A stretch of DNA of 37,720 nucleotides, taken from NCBI RefSeq assembly GCF_001660815.1, contig NZ_LYMI01000038.1, positions 1 through 37,720 on the forward strand. The letters run 5' to 3'. Numbering within the stretch: the stretch's first letter is position 1; every line of letters begins with the position of its first letter. Made by a program: the position numbers and the translations under genes. This DNA comes from Xanthomonas nasturtii. GTDB taxonomy: Bacteria > Pseudomonadota > Gammaproteobacteria > Xanthomonadales > Xanthomonadaceae. Positions 1 through 8,460 of this stretch are shown here, piece by piece. The notes under the pieces were generated by a model. That model saw only the letters and a list, made by a program, of their open reading frames with translations, did no database searches and was not told where the DNA came from.

Positions 1-449
1 ACATCGGTCAGTTGAGACAGCCGCTGGCGCTCCTGCTGCACCGTCGCCAACACCTGCGTGCGGCGCTGCTGGTACTCGCGCAGCTGACGGCGCCAGCCTT
101 CCAGCGGCTGGTAGGGCGTGAGTGATACCACCATCGCCATCTGCGCCAGCACACGCGCATCCAATGTGTCGGTCTTGGCCAGTTGGCCGATGGCCTTGGC
201 AAAGTCACGCGCTTGGCGAGGGTTCACACGCGCCACCGGCAGGCCGGCCGCATGCAGCGCATCCAGCGCTGCCAGTTCGTAGCCGCCCGTGGCTTCCAGT
301 ACCACCTGGTGCAGCTCCATGTGTCCCAGCCAGCTGCGCAGCTGGCGCAGACCTGCCGCCGTGTTGGGGAAGCGCCGCTCGCCTTTGCAGCCATGCACAT
401 GCACATCCAACCACTGCTTGCTGACATCGATACCTACGCCGTATGCCAT
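1..449 (-). CDS. IS110-family transposase, N-terminal 149 residues (runs off the window)
   Basis: Read on the minus strand from the ATG at 449-447, this open frame runs to the window edge without a stop. It starts MAYGVGIDVSKQWLDVHVHG. It carries the hallmarks of the DEDD recombinases of IS110 elements: GIDVSK with the first acidic residue, VLEATGG with the glutamate, and the NPRQARDFAKA...AKTDTLDA block with the next aspartates. These enzymes move an insertion sequence through a RuvC-like domain and a C-terminal serine domain. Only the RuvC-like half is visible, so whether the element is intact cannot be judged. The neighbour accD is transcribed the opposite way, 450 bases off. Family assignment is firm; the IS110 versus IS1111 subgroup is not resolved. 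Confidence 0.88.
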   Translation of the reverse strand, partial: MAYGVGIDVSKQWLDVHVHGCKGERRFPNTAAGLRQLRSWLGHMELHQVVLEATGGYELAALDALHAAGLPVARVNPRQARDFAKAIGQLAKTDTLDARVLAQMAMVVSLTPYQPLEGWRRQLREYQQRRTQVLATVQQERQRLSQLTD

Positions 450-610
450 GGAAAAACTCCGCTATGCTCGAAGGGTCGAGAGCTCTCCTGGGCTGCCCAG
501 CCTGATCGTTACGAGTGCCAACTCCAGCAACTGTTCGGGCGTTTGCCAGGAGATCCCGGCGTGGCGACCTCGCTCTCCCGCGGTTGTTTAGACCTGTGGG
601 TTATCGGTCG
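450..610 (-). other. Non-coding end of the IS110 element; possible bridge-RNA (seekRNA) region
   Basis: This stretch lies between the transposase start codon and the start of ordinary Xanthomonas intergenic sequence and has no supported gene. It is rich in short dyads, for example the 10-base palindrome at 478-487 and the CTGGGC/GCCCAG pair at 488-500. IS110-group elements are known to encode a structured guide RNA in the non-coding end upstream of the recombinase, and this is the right position if the element belongs to that group. The outer boundary near 610 is a guess, because no target-site junction can be recognised without an empty-site comparison. Confidence 0.35.
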
Positions 611-650
611 ACCACGCCGGCTCTCGACACCTAATCTGGCAGATCGCCAA

Positions 651-690
651 GAGATAAGGGGTTGGGGTGAGGGTACGGGCGAAGCCGCGT
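651..690. repeat. Fragment of a dispersed Xanthomonas intergenic repeat
   Basis: The core TGAGGGTACGGGCGAAGC (668-685) recurs with two mismatches at 37403-37420, next to the other insertion-sequence end. I recognise this motif as common between genes in Xanthomonas. The rest of 690-901, up to accD, shows no gene. A weak -10-like TAGACT lies near 845-850, but I see no convincing accD promoter. Confidence 0.5.
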
Positions 691-901
691 CGTGCTGAGC
701 GAACGTGTCGACGGCCATGGAACAAGCAGCGCCCCACAGCAAGCCAACCTGCTTCACATCGCTCAACAGCCTGCACCACAACGCTGTGCCACAACGGCAA
801 CCTGCCATGTCCGGCGCGCGCTGCACCACCCTGGGGCGCTGCGTTAGACTGTCGCCCCTCTGCGGCCCGCTAGGCCGCCCTGCATGGATTGTCATACACG
901 C

Positions 902-1786
<885 letters not shown>

Positions 1787-1812
1787 GGGTGATGGTGATG
1801 CTGGCGGGACCC

Positions 1813-1913
1813 GGGACCGGGGACCGGGGACCCGGGAAAAGCGCGGCCTGGCACAGACCGCTTCGCCGCTGCGTCTGCTCCTCCCGGATCCCGGGTCCCC
1901 GGTCCCCGGTCCC
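1813..1913. repeat. Perfect 25-bp inverted repeat between accD and glmM
   Basis: The arms at 1813-1837 and 1889-1913 are exact reverse complements built from GGGACC/GGTCCC units, separated by 51 bases. The downstream arm ends six bases before the glmM ATG, so no Shine-Dalgarno sequence is visible for glmM. A related element lies before rbfA at 33071-33157. Transcribed RNA would form a very stable stem. There is no T-run after it, so it does not look like an ordinary terminator. It probably belongs to a dispersed palindromic repeat family. Confidence 0.85.
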
Positions 1914-1919
1914 GGCTCC

Positions 1920-3269
1920 ATGAGCGCTCGCAAATATTTCGGCACCGACGGCATTCGCGGTCGGGTCGGGCAGGGCGTGATTTCGGCCGATTTCGTGCTG
2001 CGCCTGGGCAATGCGCTCGGCCGCGTGCTCACCCAGGGCCGCAGCAAGCGCCCGTTGGTGCTGATCGGCAAGGACACCCGCATTTCCGGCTACATGTTCG
2101 AAGCGGCGCTGGAAGCCGGCCTGGTCGCCGCTGGTGCCGACGTGCAGCTGATCGGCCCGATGCCGACCCCGGCCATCGCGTTCCTGACCAACACACTGCG
2201 CGCCGACGCGGGCGTGGTCATCAGCGCTTCGCACAATCCGCATTACGACAACGGCATCAAGTTCTTCTCCGCCGAAGGCGAGAAGCTCGACGACGCCACG
2301 GAAGCGGCGATCGAAGCGGCACTGGACGAGCCATTCCATACCGTGGAATCCGAGCGTCTGGGCAAGGCCATCCGCACCCGCGATGCGATCGGCCGCTACA
2401 TCGAATTCTGCAAGGCCAGCGTGGCGCGTGGCTTCACCCTGCACGGCCTGAAGATGGTACTGGACTGCGCGCACGGCGCCACTTATCACATTGCACCGAT
2501 GCTGTTCCGTGAGCTGGGCGCCGAGGTGGTTGTCATCGGTGCCGCGCCGGATGGGCTCAACATCAATGCCGGCGTCGGCTCGACGCATATCGACAATCTC
2601 GCCGCCAAGGTGCGCGAGAGCGGTGCGCATCTGGGCATCGCCTTCGATGGCGACGGCGACCGCGTGCTGATGGCCGACGACCAGGGCAACCCGGTCGATG
2701 GCGACGATCTGCTGTATGTGCTTGCCCGCTCCTGGCAGGCCAGTGGCCGGCTCACCGGCACCGTGGTCGGCACCTTGATGACCAACTACGGCCTGGAACA
2801 GGCGCTGGCGTCGCTGAACATCCCGTTCCAGCGTGCCAAGGTCGGCGACCGCTACGTGCATCAGGCGCTGGTCGAAGGCCGCGGGACGCTGGGTGGCGAA
2901 ACCTCCGGCCATCTGCTGTGCCTGGACCGCGCCACCACCGGCGATGGCATCGTCAGTGCGTTGCAGGTGCTCGAAGCGCTGAGCCGCGATGGCCACAGCC
3001 TGCGCCAGGCGCTCGGCAGCCTGAGCAAGGTGCCGCAGAAGACCGTCAACGTGCGCCTGGACGGCGGCGCGGCCAAGGCCATCGTGGAAGCGGCCAACGT
3101 GCAGCAGGCGTTGCAGCAGGCGCAAGCCGCTGTCCAGGGTCGCGGCCGCGCGTTTCTGCGCCCGTCCGGCACCGAGCCGGTGGTGCGCGTGACCGTGGAA
3201 GCCGACGACGCCGGCCTGATGCAGGACACACTCGACCGACTCTCAGGTGCGGTGCGTGACGCGGCGTGA
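1920..3269 (+). CDS. glmM: Phosphoglucosamine mutase
   Basis: GlmM converts glucosamine-6-phosphate to glucosamine-1-phosphate in the cytoplasm, the step before GlmU in making UDP-GlcNAc for peptidoglycan and lipopolysaccharide. The 449-residue length is normal. Visible landmarks are [13 protein letters not shown] at the N-terminus, the phosphoserine loop ISASHNP (catalytic serine about residue 104), the magnesium loop DGDGDR at 243-248, and the C-terminal phosphate-binding RPSGTEP at 414-420. The ATG at 1920 is fixed by the family N-terminus ([14 protein letters not shown]), yet it lies only six bases after a 25-bp inverted-repeat arm and has no recognisable ribosome-binding site. Translation may depend on unfolding of that structure or on a leaderless or atypical start. 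Probably co-transcribed with accD. Confidence 0.97.
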   Translation: MSARKYFGTDGIRGRVGQGVISADFVLRLGNALGRVLTQGRSKRPLVLIGKDTRISGYMFEAALEAGLVAAGADVQLIGPMPTPAIAFLTNTLRADAGVVISASHNPHYDNGIKFFSAEGEKLDDATEAAIEAALDEPFHTVESERLGKAIRTRDAIGRYIEFCKASVARGFTLHGLKMVLDCAHGATYHIAPMLFRELGAEVVVIGAAPDGLNINAGVGSTHIDNLAAKVRESGAHLGIAFDGDGDRVLMADDQGNPVDGDDLLYVLARSWQASGRLTGTVVGTLMTNYGLEQALASLNIPFQRAKVGDRYVHQALVEGRGTLGGETSGHLLCLDRATTGDGIVSALQVLEALSRDGHSLRQALGSLSKVPQKTVNVRLDGGAAKAIVEAANVQQALQQAQAAVQGRGRAFLRPSGTEPVVRVTVEADDAGLMQDTLDRLSGAVRDAA

Positions 3270-3345
3270 GTCAATCGTCATTGGCGTCTGCGTGGTCATC
3301 GCCAAGGCTGCGACGTTCTACCTGTTGTATCGCCTGCTGATCTGA
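3256..3345 (+). CDS. Possible 29-residue single-span membrane peptide
   Basis: A GTG-started frame overlaps the last 14 bases of glmM in another reading frame and ends at TGA 3343-3345. It would encode a peptide beginning [20 protein letters not shown] and ending FYLLYRLLI: a positively charged N-terminus and one hydrophobic segment, the usual shape of a small inner-membrane protein. An AGG at 3245-3247 gives acceptable Shine-Dalgarno spacing. Nothing else supports it; I recognise no family, and short frames of this kind arise by chance. The rest of 3346-3393 holds no clear feature. Confidence 0.28.
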   Translation: MTRRESIVIGVCVVIAKAATFYLLYRLLI

Positions 3346-3393
3346 GCGGCGGGCTTTCTCTCGACCTTTTCGACTTCGACTGCAGACATCCGT

Positions 3394-4332
3394 ATGAGCG
3401 CGCGCATCCCCACCCTGGACATCACCCGTTTCGACACCGACCGCGACGCCTTCGTCGCCGAGATCGGAGCGGCCTATCGGCAGTGGGGCTTTGCCGGCAT
3501 CCGCAATCACGGCATCGCCCAGGCCGACATCGATGCCGCCTACGAGGTGTTCAAGGCGTTCTTCGCGTTGCCGGAAGAGGTCAAGCGCCGCTATCACGTG
3601 GAAGGCAGCGGCGGCGCGCGCGGCTACACCGCGTTCGGTGTGGAAACCGCCAAGGATTCCAAGCACTTCGACTTGAAGGAGTTCTGGCATATCGGTCGCG
3701 AGATCCCGGACGACTCGCCGTACCGTGCGGTGATGGCGCCGAATCTGTGGCCCAGCGAAGTGCCGGGTTTCCGCGAGCGCGGCTATCAGCTGTATCAGCA
3801 GCTCGATCAACTCGGTTCGCGCGTGCTGTCGGCGCTGGCGCTGCATATCGGCCTGCCGCAGGACTATTTCGTCGACAAGACCAACAACGGCAACTCGATC
3901 CTGCGGCCGATCCACTACCCGCCGATCACCAGCGACGACATCCCCAACGTGCGTGCCGGTGCGCATGGCGACATCAACTTCATCACCCTGCTGGTCGGCG
4001 CCAGTGCGGCCGGCCTGGAAGTGCGCTCCAACGACGGCGAGTGGGTGCCGTTCACGGCGGATGCCGACACCATCGTGGTCAATATCGGCGACATGCTGCA
4101 ACGCCTCACCAACCACGTGTATCCGTCCACCATCCACCGCGTGGTCAATCCTCCGGGCGAGCAGGCGCGCCAGCCACGCTATTCGGTGCCGTTCTTCCTG
4201 CACCCCAATCCGGATTTCCTCATCGACGTGTTGCCGTCGTGTATCACCGCCGACAACCCCAGCCGTTATCCTGCGCCGATCACGGCGCATGGCTTCCTGG
4301 AAGAGCGCCTACGCGAGATCAAGCTGAAGTAA
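3394..4332 (+). CDS. 2-oxoglutarate/Fe(II)-dependent oxygenase (isopenicillin N synthase-like)
   Basis: The 312-residue protein has the two-part architecture of the isopenicillin-N-synthase-like dioxygenases. The N-terminal domain has IPTLDITRF and WGFAGIRNHGI and spans about residues 5-130. The double-stranded beta-helix domain spans about 165-285. The iron-binding triad is visible as His191-x-Asp193 in GAHGDINF and His248 in STIHRVVNP. RYS at 262-264 is the usual 2-oxoglutarate-binding Arg-x-Ser. Such enzymes use oxygen and, usually, 2-oxoglutarate to oxidise small molecules; the substrate cannot be deduced. No Shine-Dalgarno is obvious before the ATG. It stands between glmM and the cupredoxin operon without clear operon links to either. 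Confidence 0.9.
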   Translation: MSARIPTLDITRFDTDRDAFVAEIGAAYRQWGFAGIRNHGIAQADIDAAYEVFKAFFALPEEVKRRYHVEGSGGARGYTAFGVETAKDSKHFDLKEFWHIGREIPDDSPYRAVMAPNLWPSEVPGFRERGYQLYQQLDQLGSRVLSALALHIGLPQDYFVDKTNNGNSILRPIHYPPITSDDIPNVRAGAHGDINFITLLVGASAAGLEVRSNDGEWVPFTADADTIVVNIGDMLQRLTNHVYPSTIHRVVNPPGEQARQPRYSVPFFLHPNPDFLIDVLPSCITADNPSRYPAPITAHGFLEERLREIKLK

Positions 4333-4437
4333 TCCAGTGCGTAATGGGGCGCGTTGCGCGCAGCGAATAGCCGCGCTCGCAACAACGGTGGTGACGATTG
4401 CCACACAACCACTCATGAAATTCCGCTCGCGTCTGGT

Positions 4438-4465
4438 TAAAGCTTGCGTTCACTCGCGCCGATAA
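4438..4465 (+). promoter_or_regulatory. Candidate sigma-28 (FliA) promoter of the cupredoxin-EAL-haemoglobin operon
   Basis: TAAAGCTT at 4438-4445 is followed after 12 bases by GCCGATAA at 4458-4465. The latter is an exact match to the known FliA -10 element, and the former is one mismatch from TAAAGTTT. The spacer is one base longer than the usual 11. The site lies 76 bases upstream of the first ATG of the operon, in a 209-base gap with no gene. If functional, it places the operon in the flagellar/motility regulon. Confidence 0.5.
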
Positions 4466-4541
4466 CCCAGTCTGATCTCTAGCGCGACGTCGGACTCGCC
4501 TGGCGCCCGCTGCCGATTGCACGAGGTGGGGGCGCATACGG

Positions 4542-5228
4542 ATGCGGTGGTTCAAACGAGTAAGTGTGACGTGCGTACTGCTGGCGTATGCAGCCGCAGG
4601 GCCAGTGACGGCCGCGTCGGTCGGCGTGACCGTCGCCGATGCCGGTGGCGTGCTGGTCGATGCGGTCGTGAGCCTGGAGCCGGCGCGGCCTGCTGCGCCG
4701 CCGGGTGCAGCCAAGACCGTGGAAATGGATCAGGTCAACTCGCAGTTCGTGCCTGCGGTGCTGGCGGTGCGCGCCGGCACCCTGGTGCGCTTTCCGAACA
4801 ACGACCAGATCCGCCATCAGGTCTATTCGTTCTCTCCGGCCAAACGCTTCGAGTTGCCGCTGTTCCAAGGCACTACCGCGACGCCGGTCCGGTTCGATCA
4901 GGCTGGCCTGGTGACCGTGGGCTGCAATATCCACGACTGGATGCTCGGGTACATCGTGGTGCTGGAGACGCCGTATTTCGGCAAGAGCGGCAGCGATGGT
5001 CGCGCCCAGATCGAGGCGCCTGCGGGCAATTACACGCTGCGCGTCTGGCATCCGCGCATCAAGGGCGCCGCGAGCAGCGAGCCACTGGTGATCGCGCGCG
5101 ATGCCGTGCAGCGCCGCGTCACCTTGCAGACCACTGGCGCCGCACCCGCCGTGGCACCGCCGGATGCGCGCGTGCGCGCGCTGCAGGACAAGTTCCGCAA
5201 CGCCGACCCGAAAAAGCCGCGCCCATGA
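4542..5228 (+). CDS. Periplasmic amicyanin-like cupredoxin domain protein (methylamine-utilisation-type)
   Basis: The 228-residue product has a signal peptide (MRWFKRVSVTCVLLAYAAA, likely cleaved near residue 24) and a cupredoxin fold. All four type-1 copper ligands are visible: His92 in DQIRHQVYSF, then Cys128, His131 and Met134 in GCNIHDWM. The spacing C-x2-H-x2-M is the short ligand loop known from amicyanin. A carboxypeptidase-regulatory-like beta domain appears to follow (ILVLETPYF-type strands to RVWHP), with a Pro/Lys-rich tail. It should bind copper and carry electrons or sense copper or redox state in the periplasm. Proteins like this are often labelled methylamine utilisation proteins, but no methylamine dehydrogenase is nearby. 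The stop overlaps the next ATG (ATGA at 5225-5228), so the two genes are translationally coupled. Confidence 0.85.
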   Translation: MRWFKRVSVTCVLLAYAAAGPVTAASVGVTVADAGGVLVDAVVSLEPARPAAPPGAAKTVEMDQVNSQFVPAVLAVRAGTLVRFPNNDQIRHQVYSFSPAKRFELPLFQGTTATPVRFDQAGLVTVGCNIHDWMLGYIVVLETPYFGKSGSDGRAQIEAPAGNYTLRVWHPRIKGAASSEPLVIARDAVQRRVTLQTTGAAPAVAPPDARVRALQDKFRNADPKKPRP

Positions 5229-7591
5229 AGGCCATGCGCCTGCATACCCGCATCGCCGCCTTGCTGGTCCTGGTCGTGCTGGCCACCCAGGCGCTGACGT
5301 TCATTGCCGTGCAGCTGGCGACCGAACGCAGCGTCAAGGCGCAGCTTGGCGAAGATCTGGAGATCGGCGAGCGGGTCTGGCAACGCATCAACGTGCGTCG
5401 CGACGAACAGTTGCTGCAGTCGGCATCGGTACTGGCCGACGACTTCGGCTTCCGCGCCGCCGTGGCCAGTGGCGACGTGCCCACCATGCAATCGGCCTTG
5501 CGCAATCATGCCGCGCGCATGTCGGCACAGACTGCATTGCTGCTGTCGCCGGATGGCGAATTTTTGACCGGCCTGGCCGATCTGCCGCAGGCCGAACAAT
5601 TGCGTGCGGTGCAGGCGTTGCTGCAACAGGCCCAGCGCGACGGACACGCAGTGGGGGTGGTGGCACTCGATCAGCACATCGTGCGGCTTGCGGTGGTGCA
5701 GGTGCTGGCGCCAAGCCGGGTCGGCTGGATCGCGATCGGCAACGAATCCGGCGATAGCCTGGCGCAGGATTTCCGCAGCACCACCGGGCTGGATGCCACC
5801 TTTTTTACCGACGGCCCACCAGTGCGCGTGCTGGCCTCCACCCTGGAGGCGCCGGCGCGCGCCGAGTTTGCGCAACAACTGCCCGCAGCCGAGAAAGTGC
5901 AGGCGGCATCGATCCCGTTGACGCTGGGCGAGTCGCGCTATCTGAGCAGGTTGCAATCGATCCAGGGCGACAGCCACGTGCGGGTGGCCTTGCAGGCATC
6001 GCTGGATCGCGCCGTTGCGCCGTATCGCATCCTCAAACTGCGCATCCTGCTGCTCGCCGGCCTGGCAACCGTGGCTGCGCTGGGCGTGGCGATCTTCTTG
6101 GCGCGCAGCGTGAGCAAGCCGGTCGCGCAACTGGTGCAGGCCGCACGGCGCATCCAGCGCGGCGATTACGGCACCGCGGTGCAGGTGCCGCCCGGCCGCG
6201 AACTGGCCGAGCTGGCCGACAGCTTCGGACGCATGCAGCACCAGATCGCCAGTCGCGAGCAGCACATCCTGCATCAGGCGCGGCACGACGCCTTGACCGG
6301 CTTGCCCAACCGCATCTGGTTACTGGAGCGGTTGAAGGAGGTGGTGGAACAGACCGTGGCCTCCGGCGGTACCGCCGCGGTGCTGATCCTGGATCTGGAG
6401 CGCTTCAAGGAACTCAACGACAGCCTGGGCCACGACTTTGCCGACCAGGTGCTGGTGGAAGCCGGGCGCCGGCTCGTCGATCTCGTACAAGAGCCCAACC
6501 TGGTCGGCCGGCTGGGCAGCGATGAATTCATGGTGGTCGTTGCCCAAGCCGATGCAGCCAGCGTGCAGCAGGATGCGCAGCGCCTGCTGCAGCAGCTGCG
6601 CCGCCCATTGGTATTGCCGCAGGCGCGCATCCAGCTCGAAGCCAGCATCGGCATCGCCTTGATTCCCGAGCATGGCGCCGACCCGGATACCTTGTTGCGC
6701 CGCGCCGATATCGCACGCAGGCAGGTTGGCACCACAACCACCATCGGTGCCAGCGTGTACCGCATGGGCCAGGACGAGCAGCATCTGCGGCGTCTGCGCC
6801 TCACCGGCGATCTGCGTCAGGCCATCGGCGGCAACGAGCTCACCTTGCGCTTCCAGCCCAAGATCTGTCTGCGCAGCGATCAGGTGGAACAGGTCGAAGT
6901 GCTGGTGCGCTGGCATCACCCGGTACTCGGGCCGATCGGCCCGGACGAATTCATCCCGCTCGCCGAACACTCCGGCGTGATCCATCCGCTCAGCCGGTAC
7001 GTGCTGGATGAGGCGCTGCGCTGCCAGGCGCAGTGGCGCAAGCAGGGGCTGGAGCTGGGCATGGCGATCAACCTGTCTGCGCTCGATCTGTCCGACCCCG
7101 GCTTGCCCGACTTCGTGCGTGGCCGCCTGGAGCACCATGCCGTGCCGGCGCACTCGGTCACGCTGGAATTGACCGAAAGTGCCTTGATGCGCGATGTGGA
7201 ATTTGCGCTGCATATGCTGCATCAGTTGCGCAGCGTGGGCGTGCGTTTGTCCATCGACGACTTCGGCACCGGCTATTCCTCGTTGGCCCAACTCAAGCGC
7301 ATGCCGGTGAACGAATTGAAGATCGACAAGAGTTTCGTCATGCAGTTGGCCGAAGGCACCGACGATGCCTTTATCGTCCGCAGCACGATCGATCTGGGGC
7401 ATAACCTGGGCCTGAGCGTGATCGCCGAAGGCGTGGAAAACACAACGGCACTGGCGCTGTTGCGCGGCTATGGCTGCGACATGGTGCAGGGCTATCTGTA
7501 CTCGCCGCCACTGGAAGAAGCGCCGCTGGTGGCGTGGTGCATGCGCCAACTCGGCATGACCTCGACGGCACACGCAGGCGTGCAGCAATGA
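5225..7591 (+). CDS. Membrane GGDEF/EAL protein with HAMP; probable c-di-GMP phosphodiesterase
   Basis: The 788-residue protein has an N-terminal membrane span (about 9-31), a periplasmic sensor region (about 32-272), a second span (about 274-294), HAMP (about 295-347), GGDEF (from HDALTGLPNR, about 353) and EAL (from about 545). The cyclase signature is degenerate: LGSDEF near 429-434 instead of GGDEF or GGEEF. The EAL domain looks complete: EVLVRW (near 557), the NLS asparagine, ELTES, the IDDFGTGYSSL aspartates, the KIDKSFV lysine, AEGVE and QGY. The likely activity is therefore c-di-GMP hydrolysis, with the GGDEF domain perhaps a GTP-binding regulator (inference). The start at 5225 lies inside the ATGA overlap with the cupredoxin gene; a longer in-frame extension upstream is rejected. 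The periplasmic part could sense its cupredoxin or haemoglobin operon partners. Confidence 0.93.
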   Translation: MKAMRLHTRIAALLVLVVLATQALTFIAVQLATERSVKAQLGEDLEIGERVWQRINVRRDEQLLQSASVLADDFGFRAAVASGDVPTMQSALRNHAARMSAQTALLLSPDGEFLTGLADLPQAEQLRAVQALLQQAQRDGHAVGVVALDQHIVRLAVVQVLAPSRVGWIAIGNESGDSLAQDFRSTTGLDATFFTDGPPVRVLASTLEAPARAEFAQQLPAAEKVQAASIPLTLGESRYLSRLQSIQGDSHVRVALQASLDRAVAPYRILKLRILLLAGLATVAALGVAIFLARSVSKPVAQLVQAARRIQRGDYGTAVQVPPGRELAELADSFGRMQHQIASREQHILHQARHDALTGLPNRIWLLERLKEVVEQTVASGGTAAVLILDLERFKELNDSLGHDFADQVLVEAGRRLVDLVQEPNLVGRLGSDEFMVVVAQADAASVQQDAQRLLQQLRRPLVLPQARIQLEASIGIALIPEHGADPDTLLRRADIARRQVGTTTTIGASVYRMGQDEQHLRRLRLTGDLRQAIGGNELTLRFQPKICLRSDQVEQVEVLVRWHHPVLGPIGPDEFIPLAEHSGVIHPLSRYVLDEALRCQAQWRKQGLELGMAINLSALDLSDPGLPDFVRGRLEHHAVPAHSVTLELTESALMRDVEFALHMLHQLRSVGVRLSIDDFGTGYSSLAQLKRMPVNELKIDKSFVMQLAEGTDDAFIVRSTIDLGHNLGLSVIAEGVENTTALALLRGYGCDMVQGYLYSPPLEEAPLVAWCMRQLGMTSTAHAGVQQ

Positions 7592-8460
7592 GCCCGGGTT
7601 GGCGTGTCGTATTGAGCGCTGCGGCAGTTGCTGGCGCGTTCGCGCCATTGCACGCAATGGCCGGCGACGGCCGTCTGCTCGCCACTGGCGGCGTCTCGAT
7701 GATCGAAGGCAGCAGCGGCGGCGGCATCGTGCCGTGGGCCACGTTGTCCGGCTATGGCACGCGCGACGAACTCGGCACGATTGTCTTTGCCACGCATGTG
7801 GATAGCGGCGACTACCGGCTCGATGTGCAGGGCGCTGCGCTGACGGTGGGCAACCGGCTGGAGTTGTCGCTGGCCCGCCAGCGTCTGGACCTGGGCACGC
7901 TGCAGGATCGCCTGGCATTGCCGTGGAATGCGCTCGGCCAGGATGTCTTTGGCGCCAAGCTGCGCGTGTATGGCGACCTGGTCTACGGGCGCGGACCGCA
8001 GGTCAGTGTGGGCGTGCAATACAAACGCCTGCGCGACGGCAGCTTGCCGTTGGCGATCGGTGCGCGCGACGATCACGGTACCGACGTCTACATCAGTGCT
8101 AGCCGCTTGCTGCTGCAGGGCGCGGGCGGGTATCAACTGTTGCTCAACGGCACAGTGCGCGCCACGCGCGCCAACCAGACCGGCCTGCTCGGTTTCGGTG
8201 GCGACCGCCGCAACAGCTATCGTCTGGTTCCCGAAGTCAGCGCCGCCGTCGTGCTGTCGCCGTCCTGGGCGGTGGGTGTGGAATATCGGGGCAAACCGGA
8301 CAACCTCGGCTTCGCGCGCGAGCAGGCGTGGGCAGATGCATTCGTTGCCTGGTTCCCCAGCAAGCACGTCTCGCTGACTGCTGCCTGGGCCGATCTTGGC
8401 GATATCGCCACGCTGACCGACCAGCGCGGCCCTTATCTCTCCCTGCAGGTGGCGTTCTGA
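7588..8460 (+). CDS. DUF3034-family outer-membrane beta-barrel-like protein
   Basis: The 290-residue protein starts with a signal peptide (about residues 1-25, ending near LHAMAG) and continues with many short alternating amphipathic strands with aromatic residues. It ends in LSLQVAF, a terminal phenylalanine typical of outer-membrane barrels recognised by BamA. The pattern GGVSMIEGSSGGGIVPWATL near the mature N-terminus matches my recollection of DUF3034 proteins, which have no established function. It overlaps the EAL gene by ATGA (7588-7591) and the haemoglobin gene by one base (TGATG at 8458-8462), so it is part of the same translationally coupled operon. A role as a pore or surface partner of the periplasmic proteins is inference. 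Confidence 0.75.
   Translation: MSPGWRVVLSAAAVAGAFAPLHAMAGDGRLLATGGVSMIEGSSGGGIVPWATLSGYGTRDELGTIVFATHVDSGDYRLDVQGAALTVGNRLELSLARQRLDLGTLQDRLALPWNALGQDVFGAKLRVYGDLVYGRGPQVSVGVQYKRLRDGSLPLAIGARDDHGTDVYISASRLLLQGAGGYQLLLNGTVRATRANQTGLLGFGGDRRNSYRLVPEVSAAVVLSPSWAVGVEYRGKPDNLGFAREQAWADAFVAWFPSKHVSLTAAWADLGDIATLTDQRGPYLSLQVAF

Noticed and set aside
4517..5224. In-frame upstream extension of the GGDEF/EAL gene
   Set aside because: It overlaps the cupredoxin gene entirely, and the ATGA junction at 5225 gives a normal membrane-anchored start.
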